Assembly: GCA_963727535.1 (NCBI GenBank)
Contig: CAVSGR010000006.1
Coordinates: 124,001 to 188,000 of the forward strand
Length of the DNA: 64,000 nucleotides
Direction of reading: 5' to 3'
Source: RBG-16-34-14 sp963727535
GTDB lineage: Bacteria > Bacteroidota > Ignavibacteria > Ignavibacteriales > Ignavibacteriaceae
The notes beneath the pieces were generated by a model, which saw only the letters and a program-made list of their open reading frames with translations, searched no databases and was not told the DNA's origin. The position numbers and the translations under genes were made by a program. Of this stretch, positions 47,026-56,573 are shown piece after piece; the stretch's first letter is position 1, and every line of letters begins with the position of its first letter.

Positions 47026-48430
47026 CAGAGAATTCGGTTTGATCTCCCTGTTTCGATCTAACCGTTATCTCGCCATTATGCCAGGTTACTATCGATTTAA
47101 CTATAGACAGGCCCAATCCTATACCGCCAGCAGATTTTGAGGTTTTACTCCTGTAAAAACGTTCAAATATCTTTTCAAGATTCTCCTCGGGTATGCCTTC
47201 TCCTTTGTTGATAATTGAAATCTTTGCAGAATTATTTTTTAGTCTTTCCGTTTTAACATAAATCGGTTCGTCCTCTTCCCCATATTTAACAGCGTTCTCA
47301 ATAAGATTTACTATCGCCTGTTTCATTAAGGTTGTATCTATTTCAATTTCAAAATCCTTTTCGCAGTTCAAAATGAATTGAATATTCTTTTCTTTTCCCA
47401 AAGATTCCGATCTCTTTATTGTGTCACTCAGAAATTCATATAAACTTACTTTTGTTTTATTCAACTTCACCTGGGTGTTGTCTGCTCTCGATATAAAAAA
47501 TAGTTTATCAACTATATTGATTAATCTTAGTGTTTCCTCGTAATTACTTTTTAAAACTTCCCTGTACTGTTCTGGGGTTTTTGTACTTTTTAAGGCGATT
47601 TCTATCTCGCCTCTTAAAATTGTTAATGGGGTTTTTAATTCGTGAGAAGCCGATATTGAAAACTGGTTCATATATTCTATAGATGTCCTTAGTCTTTTAA
47701 TCATATCGTTCATCTTTTGGGTAAGCCTGCCATATTCGTCTTCAGATTCTTCCCCGACAATTATTTCATTTAGATTTTGCGTGGTGATGTCTTCGGTTTT
47801 CTTAATAATCTTATCAATTTTTGAAAGCGACTTCGCGGAAATGAGCGCTCCGCCTAAAAATGATATTGCAAAAAATATGGGTGCAATAATCATATAGATA
47901 TCCGTCAGACTATTTAAAGTCGAATCGATAATGCTTGTGGAAAAGGCAACAGTAATATCATAAGGGTCTTGCCGAAGATGAGCTACTCTTATTCTGTTTG
48001 GTGTAAGATCCTTATTCGTAATACTGAATAACTCCTTCCCTGGTTTATTTTTATCCCTAAACTTGAATTCTTTTTTTCCAAGGTTTTCCGTTCTAAAAAC
48101 TATTTTATCATTTAACTTAACCTGTATAAAACTCTTCCTCGGATTTATCATTAAAGCATCGAAAATGAGATCGTAAATAAAATCTTCCTGTGTTTCGTAT
48201 AAAGAATCCGGCTTGAATTCCAGAAGAGTCGTGTCCTTCTCTTTTACAAATGTATATATCATTTCTGCCTGATAAAGAAGCGAATTATTTAACTCTTTGT
48301 TCATGCTATTCGAAACATAAAGGTATATTACTATTCCCATTACCACTTCAAGAATTAAAAAAACTCCGGTGTACCAGAGTGTTGTTTTAAATCTTGTTGT
48401 TTTAAGAAATGATCTTGCCTTGTTAAACAT
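47015..48430 (-). CDS. Two-component sensor histidine kinase
   Basis: This 471-residue kinase has two membrane segments (about 17-37 and 180-200) around a periplasmic sensor domain of about 140 residues, a HAMP-like linker, and a HisKA phospho-acceptor (FSISASHELKTPLTILRGE). The ATPase shows NLIENAVKYG (N box) and GGIGLGLSIVKSIV (G box). It is the partner of the response regulator directly upstream, seven bases away. The stimulus is unknown. Confidence 0.92.
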   Translation of the reverse strand: MFNKARSFLKTTRFKTTLWYTGVFLILEVVMGIVIYLYVSNSMNKELNNSLLYQAEMIYTFVKEKDTTLLEFKPDSLYETQEDFIYDLIFDALMINPRKSFIQVKLNDKIVFRTENLGKKEFKFRDKNKPGKELFSITNKDLTPNRIRVAHLRQDPYDITVAFSTSIIDSTLNSLTDIYMIIAPIFFAISFLGGALISAKSLSKIDKIIKKTEDITTQNLNEIIVGEESEDEYGRLTQKMNDMIKRLRTSIEYMNQFSISASHELKTPLTILRGEIEIALKSTKTPEQYREVLKSNYEETLRLINIVDKLFFISRADNTQVKLNKTKVSLYEFLSDTIKRSESLGKEKNIQFILNCEKDFEIEIDTTLMKQAIVNLIENAVKYGEEDEPIYVKTERLKNNSAKISIINKGEGIPEENLEKIFERFYRSKTSKSAGGIGLGLSIVKSIVTWHNGEITVRSKQGDQTEFSVII

Positions 48431-48437
48431 TGTTTAT

Positions 48438-49121
48438 TTACTGGGGAGATAAATCATCTTTAACTGTATAGCCAACTCCTCTAATAGTATGAAGAATCTG
48501 TTTTTCAAAACCTTTGTCTATTTTATTTCGCAGTTTATTTATGTGAACATCTATTACGTTTGAATCGGTATCGAAATGATAATCGTAAACATGCTCAGTT
48601 AAAATTGTTCTTGAAACAACTTTGTTCTTATTCCTTAAAAGATATTCAAGTATTGAATATTCTTTAGGAGTTAGACTTATTTCTACATTATCTCTTTTAA
48701 CAATGTGCGTTTGTGTGTCCAACAATAAATCCATAACCTTTAGCTGCAACTGTTTATTTTTTTCTTTTCTTCTTAACAAAGCCCTAATGCGGGCAAGCAA
48801 TTCTTCAAAAGCAAATGGTTTGGTAAGATAATCGTCCGCACCAGAATCCAACCCCTCTATTTTATCATCAAGTGTCAGCTTCGCTGTTAAGAGAAGAACG
48901 GGGGTTGACATATTACTGTTGCGAACATCTTTTACAAGGGAAACCCCGTCTTTGTAGGGAAGCATAATATCAAAAATCATCAAATCGTAATCCTCAGATA
49001 AAGCTAATTTTAAGCCTTCTTTACCATCGTAGGCAACATCTACATAATAATATTCTTCTTCCAGTCCCTTTTTAATAAACGAGGCTACTTTTTTCTCGTC
49101 CTCAACTATTAATATTCTCAT
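48438..49121 (-). CDS. OmpR/PhoB-family response regulator
   Basis: From the ATG at 49121 this is a 227-residue regulator. The receiver domain shows MRILIVEDEKKVA, the phospho-acceptor aspartate in LMIFDIMLPYKDG, and the lysine in DDYLTKPFAFEE. The winged-helix DNA-binding domain is at the C-terminus (EISLTPKEYSILEYLLRNK, VIDVHINKLRNKID). It pairs with the kinase immediately downstream. A strong terminator separates it from the lysine-rich secreted protein gene upstream. Confidence 0.94.
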   Translation of the reverse strand: MRILIVEDEKKVASFIKKGLEEEYYYVDVAYDGKEGLKLALSEDYDLMIFDIMLPYKDGVSLVKDVRNSNMSTPVLLLTAKLTLDDKIEGLDSGADDYLTKPFAFEELLARIRALLRRKEKNKQLQLKVMDLLLDTQTHIVKRDNVEISLTPKEYSILEYLLRNKNKVVSRTILTEHVYDYHFDTDSNVIDVHINKLRNKIDKGFEKQILHTIRGVGYTVKDDLSPQ

Positions 49122-49131
49122 AATCAAACTT

Positions 49132-49161
49132 TAAAAAAAAGGAGAGTTAAAACAACTCTCC
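49132..49161 (-). terminator. Terminator between the Lys-rich gene and the two-component system
   Basis: On the minus strand, GGAGAGTT/AACTCTCC arms are followed by nine Ts. This separates the gene ending at 49185 from the regulator gene, so the latter needs its own promoter in a very short gap or limited read-through. Confidence 0.88.
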
Positions 49162-49184
49162 TTTTCTGCCGTCATCTGGAATGC

Positions 49185-49469
49185 CTACTTACTCTTTCCA
49201 TTTTTTATTGGCTCGGTTTTGTGTTTTTCTTTCATTTTATCTTTATCCACCTTTCCTAGCTTTTTATAATGTTTATGTATCATCTTGTCTTTTGATACTA
49301 CGCTTACCTTGCCAACATTAGTTTTTTTAATGTCAACCTTGACTTTCTTTTCCATTTTCTCTGTTTTAGCTTGCGATTTTTCGGTCTTCTCCTGTGAATA
49401 CGATGTCATGCCAACGGCCCAGAAAAGAATAAGTACTGCCAGCAGTGATGAAAAAATATTTTTTTTCAT
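49185..49469 (-). CDS. Small lysine-rich secreted protein
   Basis: This 94-residue protein has a clear signal peptide (SSLLAVLILFWAVGMTSYSQ) and then an extremely lysine-rich mature part with almost no aromatic residues (EKTEKSQAKTEKMEKKVKVD, then KDKMIHKHYKKLGKVDKDK). Several histidines and methionines suggest possible metal contact. No family is recognised. It has an AGGAG ribosome site and lies just upstream of the response-regulator gene, so it may be the regulated output or signal partner of that system. Confidence 0.7.
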   Translation of the reverse strand: MKKNIFSSLLAVLILFWAVGMTSYSQEKTEKSQAKTEKMEKKVKVDIKKTNVGKVSVVSKDKMIHKHYKKLGKVDKDKMKEKHKTEPIKNGKSK

Positions 49470-49601
49470 GTTTTGGAAACTCCTGTTAAAAAGTCATTAA
49501 TAAAATTTTTGTGCCTGATTAAAGCTACACTGCCGACATTAAGAACGGCTTAACATATTATTAAAAAAAATTAATCTTTCAGATCATTTTTTTCGATCAA
49601 A

Positions 49602-49871
49602 TCAAGCTGTTAGGATATTTAATTTATGAGCGGTTTCAAAATCTTTTCTTGCCCCTTCAAAATCTCCCAAATCTGCCTTTAATGTTCCTCTTGAAAAATA
49701 CGCTGAAATATCTCGGGGGTTTATTAAAATAACTTTGTTATAATCTTCAACAGCCTCTTTAATATTACCCAGGTCGGCTTTTATAACTCCTCGCTTTTTG
49801 TATTCTAAAATGTTTTTGGGATTCAACTCAATTGCTTTGTTGCAATCGTTAAGCGTTTTTGGTTCTAACAT
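49602..49871 (-). CDS. Short TPR-repeat protein, possibly a fragment
   Basis: This 89-residue protein has two to three TPR units (NDCNKAIELNPKNILEYKKR, EDYNKVILINPRDISAYFSR, RKDFETAHKL). It begins inside a repeat rather than before it, and no ribosome site is visible, so the N-terminus may be lost. Such repeats mediate protein contacts. No partner can be identified. Confidence 0.6.
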   Translation of the reverse strand: MLEPKTLNDCNKAIELNPKNILEYKKRGVIKADLGNIKEAVEDYNKVILINPRDISAYFSRGTLKADLGDFEGARKDFETAHKLNILTA

Positions 49872-50018
49872 AACATCTTTCTTGAGGTCAATAAAAAATT
49901 TTTCTTTATAAATATAAAAGGCAAGATTAATTGAAGATTAAGTAAATATTAATTTTACTTAATTAATTAGATGTGGGTGAACAAAAGTAAAAAGCGATTT
50001 TATGCTAAGGTTTTTCTC

Positions 50019-50753
50019 TCACTTCATTTTTCGGATGCGAACCTCAACATCCTTTACCTCTTTCATTAAATCGGTGAGTTTCGAAACATCCGTATCTCCA
50101 TAATGATAAGGATACAGAATCTTTGGTTTAAAAGATTTGGCAGCATCTGCAACCATTTCGGGCGTCATTGTATATGGCAGATTCATCGGCAGGAAAGCAA
50201 CATCGATTCCTTTCAGGGCTTTCATTTCGGGAGTGTTTTCAGTATCGCCCCCAACATAAACTTTCTTATCACCAAAGGTAATAACATACCCGTTACCTGC
50301 TCCTTTGGGATGAAATGGTTCTCCATTATCTCTCTTATGAACAATGTTGTATGCAGGCACCGCTTCTATTTTAATTCCATCTATTTTTTCAATATCTCCA
50401 TTATTCATAACTGTACCGCCATCAAATTTTTCTGAGCAAAGTTTTGTAAGAACTACCGCAGTATTTTCCTTCCTTAATTTTTCAATTGCATTCGGATCGA
50501 AATGGTCCCCATGGTGATGTGTTATCAGAATAATATCGGCCTTTGGAAACTGAGAATAATCTGCAAGTCTGCCAAAAGGATCTACCTGAATAACTTTATT
50601 ATTAAACGTAAAGATTAAAGACGCGTGACCGATAAAAGTTATTTCAAGATTACCTGCAGAAGTTGCGATTGTATCTTTTTCAAATTGATCTTCCGCATAT
50701 ATAGAAGCCATAGAAATTGCAAAAAAAGCGATTATAAAAAGTATTTTAGACAT
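50019..50753 (-). CDS. MBL-fold metal-dependent hydrolase, exported
   Basis: This 244-residue protein has a signal peptide (to about residue 20, ASIYAEDQ) and the metallo-beta-lactamase fold's zinc motif HHHGDHFDPNAIEKL in ILITHHHGDH. Later ligands include GGDTENTPEM and the final PYHYGDTDVSKL. It resembles the UPF0173/YtnP-like subgroup rather than beta-lactamases. The substrate is unknown. An AGGAGG ribosome site precedes it; the metH gene lies just upstream on the same strand. Confidence 0.87.
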   Translation of the reverse strand: MSKILFIIAFFAISMASIYAEDQFEKDTIATSAGNLEITFIGHASLIFTFNNKVIQVDPFGRLADYSQFPKADIILITHHHGDHFDPNAIEKLRKENTAVVLTKLCSEKFDGGTVMNNGDIEKIDGIKIEAVPAYNIVHKRDNGEPFHPKGAGNGYVITFGDKKVYVGGDTENTPEMKALKGIDVAFLPMNLPYTMTPEMVADAAKSFKPKILYPYHYGDTDVSKLTDLMKEVKDVEVRIRKMK

Positions 50754-50774
50754 ATATCCTCCTATAAGTTCTGA

Positions 50775-53700
50775 TTATACATCATAATTAAGAATCGGTC
50801 CCAGCCATTTTTCGGCTTCTTCCAAACTCATTCCTTTTCTTCTATGATAATCGAGTACCTGGTCTTTCCCAATTTTCCCAACATCAAAATACTTTGAATC
50901 CGGGTGAGCAAAATATAAACCGGAAACTGATGCCGCCGGGTACATTGCAAAATTTTCTGTTAGTTTAATACCGGCATTTTTTTCAACTTCAAGCAGATCA
51001 AAAATAATTGGCTTTTCCGTATGGTCCGGTTGTGCCGGATAACCAGGTGCTGGTCTTATTCCCTGGTAAGATTCTTTTATCAAATCACTGTTTGTAAATT
51101 TCTCTTCGGGCGAATACACCCAATATTTTTTTCTTACAAGTTCATGCAAGATGTTCTGCAAAAGCTTCTGCCAATCTATCTGCAAGCGCTTTAACCATTA
51201 TTGAATTGTAATCGTCATGTTCCTTTTCATATTTCTCAATTAGTTTTTCAATGCCGATTCCTGCTGTTACAGCAAAAGCTCCAATATAATCGGGTTTGCC
51301 GCTTTCTTTAGGAGCTATAAAATCCGCAAGTGCTAAATTGGGAAGCTCGTTCGATTTGGGTGTTTGTGAACGTAAAGTATGTAGAACCCTTTTAACTCCT
51401 TTGCGTGAATCATCAGCATAAATTTCAATATCATCATAACCAACAGAGTTTGCCGGAAATAATCCAAAGACACCATTTGCAGAAAGTAATTTCCTGAGAA
51501 CTATTTCATCAAGTAGCTTGTTTGCATCATCATAAAGTTTTAGGGCTTCCATTCCATACTTTTCACTTTTAAATATTGCTGGATATTTCCCCTTTAATTC
51601 CCAAGTAAGAAAAAAAGGAGTCCAGTCAATATAATTTCTTAAGATTTCAAGTGAATAATTTTTAAAAGATGTAACACCCAATGTTTCCGGTTTAACTATT
51701 TTAATTTTATCCCAATCCGTTTTAAGACGATTCTCTCTCGCTTTTTCTATAGTAAGAAACTTTTTCTCTCCACTTCTTTTAAGATGGTTTTCCCTGAGCT
51801 TTTTATATTCTGCTTTTATTTCGCTGCCGAATTTCTCTTTGATTTTTCCATCCTCGTTGAGAAGATTGCTTACTACCGGCACACTCCTCGAAGCATCGAG
51901 AACATGAATAACATTACCGCTATAACCGGGCGCTATTTTAACCGCTGTATGAATCTTTGATGTTGTCGCGCCACCGATTAGTAAGGGTAATATAAACTCT
52001 CTTCGTTCCATCTCTTTTGCAACATGAACCATCTCGTCAAGAGAAGGAGTAATTAATCCGCTTAAGCCAATTATATCAACCTTTTCATCAATTGCTGTCT
52101 GAAGAATTTTTTCTGCCGAAACCATAACTCCTAAATCGATCACGTTATAATTATTACAGCCAAGAACAACTCCAACTATATTTTTCCCAATATCATGAAC
52201 ATCTCCTTTTACTGTAGCAAGAAGAATTTTACCGACTTCTTTCTTTACTTCAGAGAGTTCCTTTTCCTTTTCTATATAAGGAATAAGATAGGCTACAGCT
52301 TTTTTCATAACCCTTGCGCTTTTAACAACCTGTGGCAAGAACATTTTACCGGAACCAAAAAGATCTCCTACTACATTCATTCCATCCATTAAAGGTCCTT
52401 CAATGACCTCAATTGGTTTCGAATAAGCTTTCCGGGCTTCTTCGGTATCCTGTTCAATATATTCAACTATTCCTTTAACCAAAGCATGCTTCAATCTTTC
52501 CTGTACTGAAGTGTTTCTCCATTCATCTACTCTAACTTCCTGTTTATCTTTTTTCTTAATGCTTTCTGCAAACCCAACCAATCTTTCTGTTGCGTCTTTT
52601 CTCCTGTTAAGAAGAACATCTTCAACAAGCTCTAAAAGATCTTTTGGAATCTCTTCATAAACCTCAAGTTGTCCGGCGTTTACAATTCCCATATCCAGCC
52701 CGGCTTTTATAGCATGAAAAAGAAAAGCCGAGTGCATTGCTTCACGCACAGTATTGTTTCCCCTAAAAGAAAAAGATACGTTACTTATACCGCCACTTAC
52801 TTTTGCAGAAGGAAGATTTTGTTTTATCCAGCGAGTGGTTTCTATAAAATCAACAGCGTAATTGTTGTGTTCTTCGATTCCTGTGGCAACTGTCAAAACA
52901 TTTGGATCAAAAATTATATCCTCCGGCGGAAACCCGATTTCCTCCGTAAGAATTTTGTGAGCTCTTTTAATTATTTCAATTTTTCTTTCAAAAGAATCCG
53001 CCTGTCCCTTCTCGTCAAAAGCCATCACAATAACCGCTGCACCGTATTGTAAAATTTTCCCGGCGCGTTCTTTAAAAGCTTCTTCCCCTTCTTTAAGGCT
53101 TATCGAGTTGACTATTCCCTTTCCCTGTAAGCATTTCAGCCCCGCTTCTATTACAGACCACTTTGAAGAATCAATCATAATAGGAAGCTTAGCAATATCG
53201 GGTTCGACAGAAAGAAGATTTAAAAACTTTGTCATCGCTTCTTCTGAATTAAGCAACCCTTCGTCCATATTCACATCGATTGCCTGGGCACCACCTTCAA
53301 CCTGACTGCGCGCAACAACAAGCGCTCCCTCATAATCTCCGGCTAAAATTAGATTTGCAAATTTTTTAGAGCCGGTTACATTTGTCCTTTCTCCGATGTT
53401 CACAAAATTTGTTTCGGGACGAATTATAAGCGGTTCAAGGCCACTAAGTCTCAGATATTTTTCAGGTTTGGGGACCACTCTTGGTTTAAATTTTGCCGCA
53501 GCTTCTGCAATCAATTTTATATGATCGGGAGTCGTTCCGCAGCAACCGCCAATAATATTTGCAAATCCATTTGAAATAAAATCTTCGAGCATTCCAGATG
53601 TTGTCTCGGGTGTTTCGTCGTAATCACCCATTTCGTTCGGGAGACCTGCATTCGGATAAACACTAACAAAGAAAGGTGCTTTTTCAGCGAGTTCCTGAAT

Positions 53701-54480
53701 AAAAGGTCTCATCTGCTTGGCACCTAAAGCACAGTTTAGTCCAACAGCAAGAAGATTTTTTGTATGGGCTATTGAAATTAGAAATGCTTCGGTTGTTTGT
53801 CCTGATAACGTCCTTCCGCTTAAATCTACAATAGTCCCCGATATAATAACCGGAATATCTTTTTTAGCTTCGCGGTAATATTCTTCAAGAGCATAAATGG
53901 CTGCTTTTGCATTAAGAGTATCAAATATCGTTTCTATTAATAAAATATCAACTCCACCATCCACCAGACCTTTTGTCTCTTCATAATATACTTTTGCTAA
54001 CTTATCAAAAGTAACGGCGCGGTACCCGGGATCGCTTACCTTTGGAGAAAGAGAAAGTGTTTTGTTTGTTGGTCCAAGCGCCCCGGCTACAAAACGCTGT
54101 CTGGTGGTTCCGGGATTTTCTTTTATGAATTCATCAATAGCCTCTCTTGCAATTTTTGCTGACTGGTAGTTCAACTCATATGCAAGATATTCGAGTTTAT
54201 AATCTGCTTGGGATATAGCATTTGCATTAAATGTATTTGTCTCGATTATGTCCGACCCGTCAGCAAGATATGCTTTGTGTATATTTTTAATAATTTCCGG
54301 TTTTGTGATACTCAGGAGGTCATTATTTCCTTTAAGATCATGGGAATGATCTTTAAATCTTTCTCCTCTGAAATCCTGTTCCGACAGTTTGTGCCTCTGG
54401 ATCATTGTTCCCATTGCGCCGTCAAGAACAAGAATACGTTCTTTTAGTAATTTGGTTAATATTTCGAATGTTTTGTTCAT
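50775..54480 (-). pseudogene. metH: B12-dependent methionine synthase, split by one extra base near the C-terminus
   Basis: The main frame (54480-51142, 1112 residues) has every MetH domain. They are the homocysteine site (VLDGAMGTMIQRHKL; zinc loop IIGGCCGTTPDH), the pterin-binding domain, the cobalamin domain with DVHDIGKNIVG, and the start of the reactivation domain ending LADRLAEAFAEHL. The remaining domain (YQGIRPAPGYPAQPDHTEKP, ASVSGLYFAHPDSKYFDV) is in the next frame (51185-50775). Removing one base at 51143-51152 joins them as HLHELVRKKYW, matching E. coli MetH. The total length is three times 1235 plus one. If real, SAM-dependent reactivation would be lost. Confidence 0.93.
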
Positions 54481-54598
54481 AAGTAACTTTTAATAGAAAA
54501 AATTATGCCTATGTGCCCGCTTATAAACTCTCTGCCTTTTTGTAAAGAGATACAAATATAATTAAATTGGTTTCTATTAAAAATTACAAACAATTACA

Positions 54599-55573
54599 AT
54601 GATAGTTGTTACGGGCGGTGCGGGTTTTATCGGCAGTTCTATTGTGTGGCGGCTAAACACCTTGGATCGCCAAGATATCGTTATAGTTGATGCCCTTGGC
54701 ACCGATGAAAAATGGAAAAATCTTGTCGGGCTCAACTTTCTTGATTTCGTCCATAAAGATGACTTCATAACCTACCTTGATTCTTCAAGGGAAAAGATTG
54801 AAGGAATAATTCACATGGGGGCAAATTCGTCTACTACAGAAAAAGATGCTGATTCACTTCTCCGGAATAATTTTGAATACACGAAAAAATTAGCCGAGTA
54901 TTGCCTAAAAAATAATACAAGATTTATCTACGCATCTTCCGGCGCAACTTATGGAGACGGCACACTCGGTTTTGACGACGACCAATCCGGTTTAACTAAA
55001 TTAAGACCTTTAAATATGTACGGTTATTCAAAACAGATGTTTGATCTTTGGGCTTTGAAAAAGGGTGTGCTGAATAAAATTGTCGGCTTAAAATACTTTA
55101 ACGTTTATGGTCCTAACGAATACCATAAAGGAGATATGCGCTCTGTTGTACACAAGGCATTTGAACAGGTTGCTCAAACCGGTAAAGTAAAATTGTTTAA
55201 ATCGGCAAATCCTAAATACAAAGATGGCGAGCAGTTGCGCGATTTTATCTACATCAAAGATGCTGTTGATATGACCCTGTTTTTTCTCGACAACAAAAAC
55301 AAAAATGGGATCTATAATCTAGGAACAGGAAAAGCAAGAACATGGAACGATCTTGTATCTGCACTATTTAAAGCGATTGACAGGCCATTAAATATAGAAT
55401 ATATAGACCTGCCCGCACACCTTTTAGATAAGTACCAGTATTTTACCGAAGCAAAGATTGATAAGCTTATAAATGCCGGTTATTCCAATCCCATTTCTTC
55501 TCTTGAAAGTGGAATAACCGATTACGTTAAAAACTATTTGCTTAAAGATAAATTTCTTGGCTGGCAGACTTAG
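54599..55573 (+). CDS. hldD: ADP-L-glycero-D-manno-heptose 6-epimerase
   Basis: This 324-residue extended SDR enzyme has the NAD(P)-binding GGAGFIGSSIVW at the N-terminus, the catalytic YxxxK in NMYGYSKQMFD with the preceding FIYASSGATYG, and the family segment KYFNVYGPNEYHKGDMRSV. It makes L-glycero-D-manno-heptose for the LPS inner core. The length is close to E. coli HldD (310). It shares four bases (TTAG) with the stop of the opposing acidic gene. Confidence 0.93.
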   Translation: MIVVTGGAGFIGSSIVWRLNTLDRQDIVIVDALGTDEKWKNLVGLNFLDFVHKDDFITYLDSSREKIEGIIHMGANSSTTEKDADSLLRNNFEYTKKLAEYCLKNNTRFIYASSGATYGDGTLGFDDDQSGLTKLRPLNMYGYSKQMFDLWALKKGVLNKIVGLKYFNVYGPNEYHKGDMRSVVHKAFEQVAQTGKVKLFKSANPKYKDGEQLRDFIYIKDAVDMTLFFLDNKNKNGIYNLGTGKARTWNDLVSALFKAIDRPLNIEYIDLPAHLLDKYQYFTEAKIDKLINAGYSNPISSLESGITDYVKNYLLKDKFLGWQT

Positions 55574-55767
55574 TTATAAGGAACGTCCTCGTCATCATCT
55601 AAAAGATCTTCGTCTTCATCAAAATCAAAATCTTCTTCATATAACTCCTCTTCATCAGATGGTTCGTCTTCAAAAGTATCGCCATCTTCTTCATCATCTA
55701 AACCATCAATATCGTCTTCGTCCTCAAAGTCATCATCGTCGTCATCGTCTTTTTTCTTTCTTCCCAT
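55570..55767 (-). CDS. Small acidic protein (Asp/Glu-rich)
   Basis: This 65-residue protein is more than half aspartate and glutamate after the basic start GRKKK, with almost no other features. A recognisable pattern of D/E runs separated by single hydrophobic or aromatic residues runs to the end. Such low-complexity proteins are hard to prove by sequence alone, but it is open in the frame that shares its stop with hldD, and the opposite frame gives a His/Arg-rich, unlikely product. Function unknown; perhaps a DNA-mimic or ribosome-associated acidic protein. Confidence 0.5.
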   Translation of the reverse strand: MGRKKKDDDDDDDFEDEDDIDGLDDEEDGDTFEDEPSDEEELYEEDFDFDEDEDLLDDDEDVPYN

Positions 55768-56094
55768 ATTCAGACCGATGTTGCCATCTTCTTCATAAAG
55801 AAGATGCCCGGTTATCTTCCGGCAAATTTATTGCGTTGTTTAACAAAAAGACTTTCTGTCTTCGCCAAGCGATTCAGATTCGTTTTTCATCCTTGTCATT
55901 GTATTGATTTTCCTCCCGCTAAATATTCTTAATTAAATGATTGATTCAAATATTTCTAAAATTATTTAAAGAGACAAATGAAATTTTCTGTTTATATTTG
56001 AAAAGTATTTAACAAAATTTGAACCAACAAAACATAAAGCGCATTCATAAAAGTGTCAATACATTTTTAAAGAAAAATTTTCGAAGAAAACATT
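55768..56094. other. Intergenic region with one exact inverted repeat
   Basis: An inverted repeat CATCTTCTT/AAGAAGATG (55785-55793 and 55798-55806) lies in the leader of the acidic gene. The rest is AT-rich with no gene; the NUDIX gene begins at 56095. Confidence 0.45.
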
Positions 56095-56559
56095 ATGAAA
56101 TTAGCCACTCTTTGTTATGTAATAGATAAGAAAAACAAGAAAACATTGATGATTCATCGTGTTAAGAAAAAAAATGATTATCATAAAGGAAAGTGGAATG
56201 GTTTGGGCGGAAAGTTTAACGAAGGAGAAAGTCCGGAAGATTGTATAATCCGGGAAGTTAAAGAAGAATCCGGCTTAACCATTAAAAAACCACGGCTGCA
56301 TGGATTTATAACCTTCCCTAATTTTGATGGTGTTCACGATTGGTATGTGTTTATCTTTACAGCTGCAAAGTATTCGGGTAAAATAATTAACTCGAACGAG
56401 GGTGACCTTGAATGGATCCACAACGATAAACTTTCTTCCTTAAATCTCTGGGACGGCGACAAAATTTTTATTAGCTGGCTTTTCCAGAAAAAGTTCTTCA
56501 GTGCAAAATTTATTTACAAGAAAGGAAAGTTTAAGAATTATACGGTTTCCTTTTATTAA
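56095..56559 (+). CDS. NUDIX hydrolase (8-oxo-dGTP diphosphatase-like)
   Basis: This 154-residue protein shows the Nudix box as GGKFNEGESPEDCIIREVKE followed by ESGL, which binds the metal for pyrophosphate cleavage. The start TLCYVIDKKNKKTLMIHRVK and the preceding KWNGLGGKF resemble MutT-like 8-oxo-dGTP diphosphatases. The WYVFIFTAAKYSG segment supports this. It removes damaged nucleotides; exact substrate inferred. The length is typical. Confidence 0.87.
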   Translation: MKLATLCYVIDKKNKKTLMIHRVKKKNDYHKGKWNGLGGKFNEGESPEDCIIREVKEESGLTIKKPRLHGFITFPNFDGVHDWYVFIFTAAKYSGKIINSNEGDLEWIHNDKLSSLNLWDGDKIFISWLFQKKFFSAKFIYKKGKFKNYTVSFY

Positions 56560-56573
56560 TACATTTTCTGTAA

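Noticed and set aside
55557..55907. Plus-strand His/Arg-rich frame over the acidic gene
   Set aside because: The His-Leu-Gln runs are the complement of Asp/Glu codons; no start context or family. The acidic minus-strand frame is more plausible, though still uncertain.
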